A stretch of 55,481 nucleotides of DNA from contig CAAGID010000019.1 of NCBI GenBank assembly GCA_900769815.1, positions 1 through 55,481 on the forward strand, written 5' to 3'. The position numbers were made by a program, and so were the translations under genes. The stretch's first letter is position 1. Every line of letters begins with the position of its first letter. The notes beneath the pieces were generated by a model that saw only the letters and a program-made list of their open reading frames with translations, made no database searches and was not told where the DNA came from. The stretch comes from Clostridia bacterium (GTDB taxonomy: Bacteria; Bacillota; Clostridia; Christensenellales; QALW01). Positions 26,592 to 34,110 of the stretch are shown here, piece after piece.

Positions 26592-26855
26592 ATGGAAAAA
26601 AGAATAGGAATTATCGGCATCGTTATAGACGACCCAACGAAGTCGGCAGAACGTGTAAATGAGCTGTTAAGCGAGTTTTCTGATATCATCATTGGCAGAA
26701 TGGGAATTCCTTATAAAAAACGCTCAGTTTGTATTATTTCAGTTACTGTCGACGGTACAAATGAACGTATTGGTGCACTTTCGGGCAAATTAGGAAGACT
26801 TGAAGGTGTGAACGTTAAAAGTGTTTTATCTAACAAAAAATATGAAGGAGAATAA
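26592..26855 (+). CDS. TM1266-type iron-only hydrogenase system putative regulator
   Basis: An 87-residue ACT/ferredoxin-like-fold protein. The pattern MEKRIGIIGIVIDD, LLSEFSDIIIGRMGIPY, CIISVTVDGTNERIGALSGKLGRLEGV matches the TM1266 family, named for its frequent neighbourhood with [FeFe] hydrogenase maturation genes. Its molecular role is not established, and no hydE/F/G genes are here. It heads an operon with a three-part ABC importer (3-nt gap to the lipoprotein). GGAGGT precedes the ATG directly after the leader terminator. Confidence 0.85.
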   Translation: MEKRIGIIGIVIDDPTKSAERVNELLSEFSDIIIGRMGIPYKKRSVCIISVTVDGTNERIGALSGKLGRLEGVNVKSVLSNKKYEGE

Positions 26856-26858
26856 AAA

Positions 26859-27848
26859 ATGAAAAAAATATTTAGTTTTATTTTATGTGTCGCAATGTTG
26901 CTTTCTATCGGCTGTAATAAAAATGAGCCTGAAACGCCTGTAGTTACACCTACACCTGAAACATATACTGCAGTTGATATTAAAGTAGGCGCTCTTATAG
27001 GTCCTACGGGAATGGGAATGTCCAAGCTTATGGACGACAGTAAAAATAATAAAACTGCAAATAATTATGAGTTCGAGCTTTTCAGTGCACCCACTGATAT
27101 AACAGGACTTATAATCAATGGAGAACTGAATATCGCCGCCGTTCCTACTAACCTTGCCGCAACTCTTTATAATAAGACTAAAGGCAACGTTAAATTGCTT
27201 GCTCTTAATACTTTAGGAGTTCTCTATATTCTGGAAAAAGGCGATACTGTAAATTCAATAAAGGACCTTGAGGGGAAGAAAATATATTCATCCGGTCAGG
27301 CCGCGACACCTCAATATGCTCTTGATTACGTTCTTAAACAGAATAACGTTAATTGCGAGGTTGAGTATTTTGCAACTCACGCTGAGCTTGCAACTCAGGC
27401 ATTAGCGGGAAATGCTGATATTATACTTATTCCTGAACCGCAGGTATCAACTATACTGTCAAAAAATTCCGATTTCAGGATAGCCGTTGATTTTAATGCC
27501 GCTTGGAATGAAGCAACAAATAATGAATCGCTTTTTTCAATGGGCTGTCTTGTTGTAAGGAAAGATTTTGCTGATAAAAATCCTGAAGCTGTAGAGAAAT
27601 TTCTTGAAGAATATACTGCTTCGGTTAAATTTGTTAACGAGAACCCCAAGGATGGTGCAAAACTTATTGCTGAAAATAAAATAGTACCCAATCAGGCAGT
27701 TGCAGAAAAGGCAATACCTAATGCCAAAATGGTTACTATTTCAGGCGATGAAATGAAAGAAAAAACAAAACCTTATTTACAGATACTTTTTGACAGTGAT
27801 CCTAAATCGATAGGCGGTGCATTACCGGGTGAGGACTTCTATTATTAA
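26859..27848 (+). CDS. ABC importer substrate-binding lipoprotein (NMT1/THI5- or TauA-like)
   Basis: A 329-residue lipoprotein with signal peptide and lipobox LLSIGC (lipidated Cys19), then a Thr/Pro linker. The mature part resembles the periplasmic-binding fold of the NitT/TauT/THI5-like group: VGALIGPTGMGMSKLM, a ligand-contact-like SGQAATPQYALDYVL, and a C-terminal hinge region. The ligand cannot be read from sequence; this group includes sulfonate, nitrate, riboflavin- and pyrimidine-precursor binders. The end overlaps the permease gene. Confidence 0.85.
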   Translation: MKKIFSFILCVAMLLSIGCNKNEPETPVVTPTPETYTAVDIKVGALIGPTGMGMSKLMDDSKNNKTANNYEFELFSAPTDITGLIINGELNIAAVPTNLAATLYNKTKGNVKLLALNTLGVLYILEKGDTVNSIKDLEGKKIYSSGQAATPQYALDYVLKQNNVNCEVEYFATHAELATQALAGNADIILIPEPQVSTILSKNSDFRIAVDFNAAWNEATNNESLFSMGCLVVRKDFADKNPEAVEKFLEEYTASVKFVNENPKDGAKLIAENKIVPNQAVAEKAIPNAKMVTISGDEMKEKTKPYLQILFDSDPKSIGGALPGEDFYY

Positions 27849-28596
27849 AAAAATAATTCTTACAATTATAATAACTGCCATATGGCTGGCTATATGGCAG
27901 GGAATATACTTTTTAGTTGATAATCCGCTTTTTGTGGAGTCACCTAAAAACGTTTTTTTAAGGCTCGTAGAATTGGCGGGACAAGGTATGTTCTGGCAAA
28001 CTGTTATTTATAGCGTTGCGAATATTTTACAAGGCTTTTTCATTGGCATATTGTTCGGTGTATTGATGGCTTTTATAAGTATAAATGAGTTCCTTGATAG
28101 CTTTTTTGCACCCGTAAAGGTTATTATACGTGCAACACCTGTTGCCTCGTTCATTATGCTTATGTGGATATGGCTTGAAAGGGCATATATACCTGCTTTT
28201 GTGTCTTTTTTAATGGTCACTCCTATAATATGGGGTAACGTATCAACGGGCATAAAGAGTGTTAAAAAAGAGCATAAAGAGCTTGCGAAGGTGTACAATT
28301 TTTCTGCTCTTAAAAAACTAAAATATATTTATTTTCCAACAGTTTTACCATATTTTGCAACTGCAGTCTGCACCTGCTCAGGTCTTGTGTGGAAAGCAGG
28401 TATTGCGGCAGAAGTCCTTTGCCAGCCTAAAGGTACAATAGGTGCAAATCTTTTTGAAGCAAAAGGTTTTTTAGAATACCTTGACGTTTTCGTTTGGACC
28501 GTCGTTGTAATAATCATAAGTCTTTTGCTTGAGCTAGCTATAAAAACAATACTTAAGAAACTTGAAAAACGTTTTAAAATTGCGGGGTTAATGTGA
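27829..28596 (+). CDS. ABC importer permease (BPD type, NitT/TauT-like)
   Basis: A 255-residue permease with six predicted membrane segments. The cytosolic EAA loop is degenerate (KKEHKELAKVYNFSALKKL). The start is uncertain. GTG at 27829 and GTG at 27817 are the only standard in-frame choices and neither has a good ribosome site. A clear GTGAGG lies 6 nt before an ATT codon at 27841, where the hydrophobic anchor begins, so an ATT start is possible. It overlaps the lipoprotein gene and, by 4 nt, the ATPase gene. Confidence 0.85.
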   Translation: MRTSIIKKIILTIIITAIWLAIWQGIYFLVDNPLFVESPKNVFLRLVELAGQGMFWQTVIYSVANILQGFFIGILFGVLMAFISINEFLDSFFAPVKVIIRATPVASFIMLMWIWLERAYIPAFVSFLMVTPIIWGNVSTGIKSVKKEHKELAKVYNFSALKKLKYIYFPTVLPYFATAVCTCSGLVWKAGIAAEVLCQPKGTIGANLFEAKGFLEYLDVFVWTVVVIIISLLLELAIKTILKKLEKRFKIAGLM

Positions 28597-29141
28597 TAAA
28601 AATTTCAAATCTTACAGTAAAATTTGATAAAACGGTAATAAATAATTTAGATATAAATTTTCCTTTAAAGGGAGTTTTTTGTATTTATGCACCGTCAGGA
28701 ACGGGGAAAACTACCTTATTAAATGCTATTGCGGGTCTTGTCAGATTTTCAGGCAATATCGAAATTAACGGAAAAATAAGCTATCTCTTTCAGGAAGATC
28801 GTCTTCTTAATTGGCTTAGTGCTAAGGAAAACATTATGATTGTTGAACCTTCTGATGAAAAGGTAAAAAAATATTCAGATTTATTTGGTGTAAACGAGTT
28901 TATTAATGAAATGCCCCCAAATTTATCAGGCGGAATGAAAAGGCGTGTTGCACTTGTAAGAACGCTTGCATATAATACAGATATTTATTTGCTGGATGAG
29001 CCTTTTAAAGGACTTGACGAAAGTAACGTTGAAAAGGTTTACGAAGCAATTAAAGAAATTTCAGAAAATAAACTTGTCCTTGTGGTAACGCATAATGAAC
29101 AGGATGCAGTAAAATTAAATGCAGAAAAAATATTACTTTAA
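28593..29141 (+). CDS. ABC importer ATPase, short form
   Basis: A 182-residue nucleotide-binding subunit. Walker A is APSGTGKTT (Lys39), the Q loop is in LFQEDRLL, the signature is LSGGMKRRVAL, Walker B YLLDEP and the H loop VVTHNEQDAV. It stops about 15 residues after the H loop, so it lacks the C-terminal extension of typical 240-260-residue relatives, but every catalytic motif is present. GTG start overlapping the permease stop. It overlaps the convergent small gene's stop region by 9 nt. Confidence 0.9.
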   Translation: MIKISNLTVKFDKTVINNLDINFPLKGVFCIYAPSGTGKTTLLNAIAGLVRFSGNIEINGKISYLFQEDRLLNWLSAKENIMIVEPSDEKVKKYSDLFGVNEFINEMPPNLSGGMKRRVALVRTLAYNTDIYLLDEPFKGLDESNVEKVYEAIKEISENKLVLVVTHNEQDAVKLNAEKILL

Positions 29142-29369
29142 TATGTTTGAAATATTTTTCAATGTATCAACGTAGTCAGATTCGCTGCTATTTTGCGTAT
29201 TTACGGCATTAAACATTCCCGTAAGTTTAGGAAGCATTGAAAACATATTAGTCATATTACTTATTTTTGATGAAAAACCATCAGCGGCTTCAATGGCATT
29301 TTTTATGTTGTTGAAGCCGTTTTTGTTTGTTAATAACAATAAAATCAACATAGGAGTCATATCATTCAC
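29133..29369 (-). CDS. Unrecognised small protein, divergent partner
   Basis: A 78-residue product I do not recognise. It starts VNDMTPMLILLLLTNKNG, a short hydrophobic stretch, then an amphipathic Met/Asn/Ser-rich part (MTNMFSMLPKLTGMFNAV). The start is GTG at 29369, set by GAGGTG 6 nt upstream; an ATG at 29417 lies beyond that site. It is divergent from another small gene with the same ribosome-site layout, and a palindrome lies between them. The signals suggest sporulation expression, but that is inference. Confidence 0.6.
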   Translation of the reverse strand: MNDMTPMLILLLLTNKNGFNNIKNAIEAADGFSSKISNMTNMFSMLPKLTGMFNAVNTQNSSESDYVDTLKNISNILK

Positions 29370-29391
29370 AAATATCACCTCGCTATATTTA

Positions 29392-29418
29392 TATGCACGA
29401 ATCCAAAAAAAGTGCATA
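29392..29418. promoter_or_regulatory. Palindromic divergent promoter region, sigma-K/E-like
   Basis: Inverted repeat TATGCAC (29392-29398) / GTGCATA (29412-29418). On each strand it places AC 16 nt before CATA (plus: AC 29397-29398, CATA 29415-29418; minus: AC 29413-29412, CATA 29395-29392). That is close to the sigma-K pattern AC-N16/17-CATAnnnTA, also resembling sigma-E -10 boxes. No sigma-A promoter is evident. Confidence 0.4.
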
Positions 29419-29439
29419 ACTTTAAATGAGGTGATTTAT

Positions 29440-29721
29440 TTGAAACGTTCACTGAGAAATTTTAAACAGTCAGCTGATGAAAGCAAATTAAATGGCGAAC
29501 AAAAGGAACAGCTTGAAAAACTTAAAGGAATAGCAAAAAAATATGAAGGAAAAAGTGATAATGATATATTAAAAGACTTATCACAAGCAGTGCAGAAAGG
29601 AAAAAAAGACGGAACGCTTACCAATGAAAAAATTGATTCAATAGCATCTACTATTGCACCAATGCTTAATAGCGAACAAAAAAATAAATTAGCAAGACTT
29701 ATGCAAACGATAAAAAAATAG
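29440..29721 (+). CDS. Unrecognised small basic helical protein
   Basis: A 93-residue, Lys-rich helical protein that I do not recognise. It reads as two helical halves, LNGEQKEQLEKLKGIAKKY and MLNSEQKNKLARLMQTIKK, sharing an (L)N-EQK pattern, so an internal duplication is possible. The start is TTG at 29440, with GAGGTG 6 nt upstream; longer in-frame starts run through the divergent gene's promoter. It ends in the stem of a bidirectional terminator. Confidence 0.6.
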   Translation: MKRSLRNFKQSADESKLNGEQKEQLEKLKGIAKKYEGKSDNDILKDLSQAVQKGKKDGTLTNEKIDSIASTIAPMLNSEQKNKLARLMQTIKK

Positions 29722-29741
29722 GGGATTAACCCCTATTTTTT
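29713..29741. terminator. Bidirectional terminator between two convergent genes
   Basis: Twelve-bp perfect stem AAAAAATAGGGG/CCCCTATTTTTT (29713-29724 with 29730-29741), loop ATTAA, with the stop codons of both convergent genes in or next to the stem. Confidence 0.9.
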
Positions 29742-30856
29742 GCTATTTGTTCTAAAGCGTTCAGTACGTAATAAAGCTCCTTCTCAGTATTAAAAATGCT
29801 TAAAGAAGCACGTACCGCACCTTGGCTTTCTGTTCCTAAAAATTTATGGCACAATGGAGCACAATGAAAACCGCCTCGAACGCAAATAGAATATTTCTTA
29901 TCAAGAATATCGGCAATTTCACCTGAATCTTTATTACCTACATTAAATGAAATAACACCGCTTTTTGCTTTTTCAGGAGAATACAATCGGATATTTTTGA
30001 TGCTTTTTAAATTGTCAATAAAAAATTGTGCAAGATGAGTTTCGTGATTATAAATTTTTTCTTGTCTTGAAGAAACAAATTTTACCCCTGCTTCCAATGC
30101 TGCGATATTTTGAACCGAAAGAGTTCCGCTTTCTAAATATTCGGGCATATCTTCAGGCTGAATCAGATTAAAAGTTCTGCTTCCCGTGCCGCCTGTACGT
30201 AATGGCTCAGGTAAAGGTGCAGAAGCATGAATACCAAGAACACCAATGCCCTGAGGACCATATAAGCCTTTGTGTCCTGCAAGGCAAAAATAATCACAAG
30301 GAATATTCATATCTTGTATTCCTGCTGCTTGAGCACAGTCGGCAATCATTAAAAGTCCGTAATCTTTTGCAATTTTACAATATCTTTTTATGGGTTGAAC
30401 ATAACCTGTAACGTTTGAAACGTAATTAAAAATAATTGCTTTTGTATTTGGTTTTATTTTATTTATAATTGCGTTTTCGCTTATATAAAAACCTTCATCA
30501 GGATAAATTACGGAATATTCAATGCCTTTATTTTTCATAAACTCAAGAGGTCTTAAAACCGAGTTGTGCTCATAAGCGCTTGTAATAATATGGTCACCGG
30601 ACTTAAAAAGTCCCCGGATTAAAATATTTAATGAGTCCGTACAACCAAAGGTAAAAATTATATTTTCGGGATTTTCTAAATATAAAAAATCTTTCAAAGT
30701 GTTTCTTGCTGAATAAATTATTTCTGCGGCCTTAAGTGCTGCCTTATGACCGCTTCGTCCTGCATTTGCAGAAAATTTTTTTAATACTGAATCGCTGCGA
30801 AAGTACACTTCGTGCGGTTTATTAAGCGTAGTTGCAGCATTATCGAGATATATCAT
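29726..30856 (-). CDS. Cysteine desulfurase-family aminotransferase (class V, EF2568/selenium-linked type)
   Basis: A 376-residue PLP enzyme. It has the opening MIYLDNAATTLNKP, cofactor-binding Asp/His positions (FGCTDSLN, YEHNSVLRP), the Schiff-base Lys in CLAGHKGLYGPQG, and the active-site Cys in RGGFHCAPL. The pattern fits the class V subgroup (TIGR01977-like) often found near selenium metabolism or DUF3343 genes, which is the case here. The start is ATG at 30856 with GGAG 8 nt upstream; an ATG 33 nt earlier lies before that site. Confidence 0.88.
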   Translation of the reverse strand: MIYLDNAATTLNKPHEVYFRSDSVLKKFSANAGRSGHKAALKAAEIIYSARNTLKDFLYLENPENIIFTFGCTDSLNILIRGLFKSGDHIITSAYEHNSVLRPLEFMKNKGIEYSVIYPDEGFYISENAIINKIKPNTKAIIFNYVSNVTGYVQPIKRYCKIAKDYGLLMIADCAQAAGIQDMNIPCDYFCLAGHKGLYGPQGIGVLGIHASAPLPEPLRTGGTGSRTFNLIQPEDMPEYLESGTLSVQNIAALEAGVKFVSSRQEKIYNHETHLAQFFIDNLKSIKNIRLYSPEKAKSGVISFNVGNKDSGEIADILDKKYSICVRGGFHCAPLCHKFLGTESQGAVRASLSIFNTEKELYYVLNALEQIAKNRG

Positions 30857-30930
30857 ATCAGCTGCTCCGTTAACTTTTATTTGCTGCACATAATATATTA
30901 TATTAAGAATAAGCTTAGGAGGCTACAATT

Positions 30931-31149
30931 ATGGAGTATGTTATTATTGTTTTTCGTTCACGCACGCAGGTAATAAATTTTAAAAGAATACTTGAGGGAA
31001 CCGGTATAAATGCGCAGATTATTTCTACGCCCCGCAGGTTAGCTATAGGCTGTGGGCTTTCGTTACAAATATTAAGTCGTGATTTTTACAGGGCGAAAGA
31101 ACTGCTTGACGTTTACAAACCCCAAGGCTTTGTAGGTATTTATGATTGA
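30931..31149 (+). CDS. DUF3343 putative Se/S carrier-like protein
   Basis: A 72-residue protein of the DUF3343 group. It has YVIIVFRSRTQVINFKRIL, then PRRLAIGCGLSLQI with a single conserved Cys, and an ending around YKPQGFVGIY. The family is annotated as a possible selenium or sulfur carrier by resemblance to YedF/TusA-linked proteins. The gene is divergent from the selenium-type cysteine desulfurase and upstream of a second desulfurase. AGGAGG precedes the ATG. Confidence 0.88.
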   Translation: MEYVIIVFRSRTQVINFKRILEGTGINAQIISTPRRLAIGCGLSLQILSRDFYRAKELLDVYKPQGFVGIYD

Positions 31150-31174
31150 CAATAAAAAAATATTATGATAATCT
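31146..31174 (+). promoter_or_regulatory. Promoter of the IscS/NifS gene
   Basis: Consensus TTGACA (31146-31151) overlapping the DUF3343 stop codon, 17-nt spacer, TAATCT (31169-31174) preceded by an extended -10 TG. Confidence 0.6.
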
Positions 31175-31203
31175 AACCATATAAAAATATAGGGTAGGTT
31201 TTT

Positions 31204-32331
31204 ATGATATACGCAGATTATGCGGCAACAACACCGCTTGACAGTGAAGTGTTTGAAAAAATGAAAGAAGTTTTTGAAAAAGACTTTGCAAATCCTTCCA
31301 GTGTTCATCAGGCAGGCAGAAATGCATCAAAGATTATTGAGGAAGCAAGAGCAATAATCGCTAAAGAAATAAACTGCAATAAAAATGAAATTTATTTTAC
31401 CTCAGGTGGCACTGAAAGCGATAATTGGGCTCTTTCAGGCTTTGTTAATGCCAATAATGTAAAGCATATAATTACGTCTTCTATTGAACACCACGCAGTG
31501 CTTAATACTTGTAAAGAGCTTGAAAAGCAAGGCATAAAGGTAACGTATCTTCCCGTAGATTCCTTTGGTAGGATTATTGTTTCTCAGCTTGAAAATGCAA
31601 TAACAGAAGAAACGGGACTTATCAGTATAATGACTGCCAATAATGAAATAGGTACAATTCAGGATATTGATAAAATCGGCGAAATTGCCACAGAACATAA
31701 TATTCCTTTTCATACTGATGCAGTTCAGGCAATGGGAAATATTAAAATTGACGTGGAAAAATCGAAAATCTCAATGTTATCTGCTTCTGCACATAAATTT
31801 TACGGACCAAAGGGTATAGGCTTTCTGTATATAAAAAACGGTTTAAAAATCAAAAATATATTTGAGGGCGGTGCCCAGGAACGGGACAGACGCCCCGGCA
31901 CATTAAATACTCCTTTGATTGTTGGATTGGCATATGCTTTAGAAAAAGCAATAAATAATATTGAAGAAAATAATCGCTTGCAGAAGGGGCGTATTGAAAC
32001 AGTTAAAAAGATTGTTTTTGAAAATCTTGACGGTGTGGAAATAAACGGCGATGAAAATAAAAGATTATCGGGTAATTTGAGTCTTAATTTTAAAGGAATT
32101 CAGTCCGAAGGCTTACTTGTATTACTTGATATGATGGGGGTATGTGTTTCGGCAGGAGCGGCTTGCTCAGCAGGTGCAGTAAAAGTGTCGCATGTTCTTC
32201 AAGCCATAAAAAAAACTAACGGTGCAACAATAAGAATTTCATTAAGTCATTTAACTTCTCAGGAAGATGCTGAAAAAATAGGAAAATCTATTGTAGATGC
32301 TGTAATAAATTTAAGAAAAAAGAATTGCTGA
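31204..32331 (+). CDS. Cysteine desulfurase, IscS/NifS type
   Basis: A 375-residue PLP enzyme that mobilises sulfur from cysteine for Fe-S clusters or tRNA thiolation. The start MIYADYAATTPL is the NifS/IscS signature. The pocket includes IEHHAVL, HTDAVQAMGN and Lys in SASAHKFYGPKGIG; the mobile loop Cys is in SAGAACSAG. No iscU or thiI is next to it, so its acceptor is unknown; a promoter suggests independent control. GGGTAGG precedes the ATG. Confidence 0.93.
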   Translation: MIYADYAATTPLDSEVFEKMKEVFEKDFANPSSVHQAGRNASKIIEEARAIIAKEINCNKNEIYFTSGGTESDNWALSGFVNANNVKHIITSSIEHHAVLNTCKELEKQGIKVTYLPVDSFGRIIVSQLENAITEETGLISIMTANNEIGTIQDIDKIGEIATEHNIPFHTDAVQAMGNIKIDVEKSKISMLSASAHKFYGPKGIGFLYIKNGLKIKNIFEGGAQERDRRPGTLNTPLIVGLAYALEKAINNIEENNRLQKGRIETVKKIVFENLDGVEINGDENKRLSGNLSLNFKGIQSEGLLVLLDMMGVCVSAGAACSAGAVKVSHVLQAIKKTNGATIRISLSHLTSQEDAEKIGKSIVDAVINLRKKNC

Positions 32332-32353
32332 AACTTTCCAGCAATTCTTTTTT
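32321..32353 (+). terminator. Intrinsic terminator of the IscS/NifS gene
   Basis: Ten-bp stem AGAATTGCTG/CAGCAATTCT (32321-32330 with 32339-32348), T-run to 32353, overlapping the stop codon. Confidence 0.88.
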
Positions 32354-32391
32354 ATTTTTGGCAACAATAATAAAAAGAAAAGGGTGATTTA

Positions 32392-32826
32392 ATGGAAGCA
32401 CTAAATAGTTATATTGGCTGTGACGTATATGCAGGCGGAAAAGTTATAGGAAGAATAAATGATTTTTTAATTGATATCAAAAATAAAAACATCGGCGGAA
32501 TTTCCTGTATAAGCAATACGGGAATCATAAGAACACGTTTTTTTGTGGATAAAGCGGGGATAATTCATCTTGATAGAAACGGTGTAGTAGTTGAAAAGAA
32601 AAAAATCAGATATGAAAAAAAGTTTATGGAGGAATATTCGCAAATTTCGTCGGGAAATGAGTTTTTAAACGGAAGTATGGGCAATATATATATTGATCCT
32701 GATACTCTTATGCTAAAAAGCGTAAGTGTAAAAAGAAGTTTTTTTGATGACCTTATTTTCGGCAGGGATTTTTTCGATATTGATGATATATCTTTAACCG
32801 AAAAGGGAATAGTAAAAAGGGATTAG
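32392..32826 (+). CDS. PRC-barrel-like protein with two repeats
   Basis: A 144-residue cytosolic protein. The N-terminal half reads as a PRC barrel (DVYAGGKVIGRINDFLIDI, then NIGGISCIS), and the second half repeats the pattern (GSMGNIYIDPDTLMLKSVSV). PRC barrels are small binding modules found in ribosome-maturation and spore-associated proteins; the function here is unknown. GGGTGA precedes the ATG. A 48-residue gene follows after 12 nt. Confidence 0.65.
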   Translation: MEALNSYIGCDVYAGGKVIGRINDFLIDIKNKNIGGISCISNTGIIRTRFFVDKAGIIHLDRNGVVVEKKKIRYEKKFMEEYSQISSGNEFLNGSMGNIYIDPDTLMLKSVSVKRSFFDDLIFGRDFFDIDDISLTEKGIVKRD

Positions 32827-32838
32827 GAGGTGAAGTAT

Positions 32839-32985
32839 ATGAAATTTATCGGTACGTCACTTGTTGTGGGTGCCACCGTTGCGGCAGGTATGATTGCAGG
32901 AGCATATCTCGTTATGGATAAGCCTTGTGCGCGAAAAATGTATAGATACGGCAAACGCTATCTTAAAAAAATGGTTGATATGTAA
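32839..32985 (+). CDS. Small membrane-type protein, 48 residues
   Basis: A short open frame with a strong AGGAGGTGA site. It encodes a glycine/alanine-rich hydrophobic helix (VVGATVAAGMIAGAYLVM) followed by a basic amphipathic tail (RKMYRYGKRYLKKM). The layout resembles YtxH-like small proteins but is too short to assign. It lies 12 nt downstream of the PRC-barrel gene and is probably co-transcribed with it. Confidence 0.65.
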   Translation: MKFIGTSLVVGATVAAGMIAGAYLVMDKPCARKMYRYGKRYLKKMVDM

Positions 32986-33022
32986 AAAAAGGGGCATTGC
33001 CCCTACATAAAAGGAAGTAAAA

Positions 33023-34045
33023 ATGATAAAAAGACAAAGAGTAATAATTATTGTTTCGTTAATTGCCTTAATCGGTTTAGTCTTGATTTTCAAAAACGCT
33101 ATATTTGAAATTATTTCTATATTGGCACTTTCGTCAGTTATAGCATATTTGGTATATCCTTTTATAAAACATATTGAAAAAAGAATACCAAACTCTTTTG
33201 CAATATTGCTGGGATTTTTTATAATTATTGCAATAATTTTTTCTTTTATAACCCTTCTTGTACCCGTTTTTAAGGAACAAATAAAAAATCTTGTTGAATT
33301 TTTACCGCAATATATTTCAAAGGTGACACAGGAACTTTCCCAAATTCCTTACGTTAAAAGTATTCTTCCGTCTTTTGATAGTATTAAAAACAATTTTTTT
33401 GAATTTGAAAAAATTATGACATTTTTTTCTCCCCAAAAGATTATTTCTATAATATCATCTGCATTACTTATACCGGTTGTTGTTTTTTATATTTTAAAAG
33501 AGCGAGACAATTTAAAAAAATTTAGTTTATTTCTTTTACCGGGCAAAATGAAAACGCCAGCAATTTATATTTTCAGAGATATAAACAGACAACTTCGTGA
33601 CTACGTCTTTGGCGAGTTTGTTATTATCCTGGCAGTTTCGTTTCTTATGTCCTTTGTCCTTTGTATTTTCGGCTTTGAGTATTGGCTTATTTTAGGTATA
33701 ATTATGGGGGTTTTTAATATAATTCCTTATATAGGACCTATAATAGGCAGTGTACCCATATTATTTACCGCTCTTTATCAGGATAAAATAATCTTGGCAC
33801 TTATATTGATAATTCTTGTTCAGCAGATTGATAATTTGTTGATTCATCCAAGGATAATTTCTGACAGTGTGAAAATTCATCCCGTGGCAGTGCTTTTGTG
33901 TGTTGTTGCAGGAAGTAGTATAGGAAATATGCTTGGTATGGTCCTCGCAATACCGTTTTTCATCATATTTCGCATACTTTTCAGAGAATTTTATAAATAT
34001 TTCAGCGAAAGAAAACGGAATTTTTGTCAAATTGGTAAAATATAG
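33023..34045 (+). CDS. AI-2E/PerM-family permease
   Basis: A 340-residue membrane protein with about seven or eight hydrophobic helices in the PerM/YtvI pattern: an N-terminal pair, a helical external segment (KNLVEFLPQYISKVTQEL), then the family block of GVFNIIPYIGPIIGSVP and QQIDNLLIHPRIIS. Family members have been linked to AI-2 export, Na+/H+ exchange or, for YtvI, sporulation; the substrate here is unknown. AAAGGAAG precedes the ATG. Confidence 0.88.
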   Translation: MIKRQRVIIIVSLIALIGLVLIFKNAIFEIISILALSSVIAYLVYPFIKHIEKRIPNSFAILLGFFIIIAIIFSFITLLVPVFKEQIKNLVEFLPQYISKVTQELSQIPYVKSILPSFDSIKNNFFEFEKIMTFFSPQKIISIISSALLIPVVVFYILKERDNLKKFSLFLLPGKMKTPAIYIFRDINRQLRDYVFGEFVIILAVSFLMSFVLCIFGFEYWLILGIIMGVFNIIPYIGPIIGSVPILFTALYQDKIILALILIILVQQIDNLLIHPRIISDSVKIHPVAVLLCVVAGSSIGNMLGMVLAIPFFIIFRILFREFYKYFSERKRNFCQIGKI

Positions 34046-34047
34046 TC

Positions 34048-34076
34048 TTGTAAAAAATGTTGTTTTATAATATAAT
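34048..34076 (+). promoter_or_regulatory. Promoter of the ireB-ruvX-DUF1292 operon
   Basis: TTGTAA (34048-34053), 17-nt spacer, TATAAT (34071-34076), 34 nt before the ireB start. Confidence 0.8.
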
Positions 34077-34110
34077 ATACCTATAAATATTTTTTACGGA
34101 GGATTTTATT

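Noticed and set aside
32990..33004. Hairpin AGGGGC/GCCCCT with a T-run on the minus strand, resembling a minus-strand terminator
   Set aside because: No minus-strand gene lies upstream of it, and on the plus strand no T-run follows. The stem is only 6 bp with a 3-nt loop.
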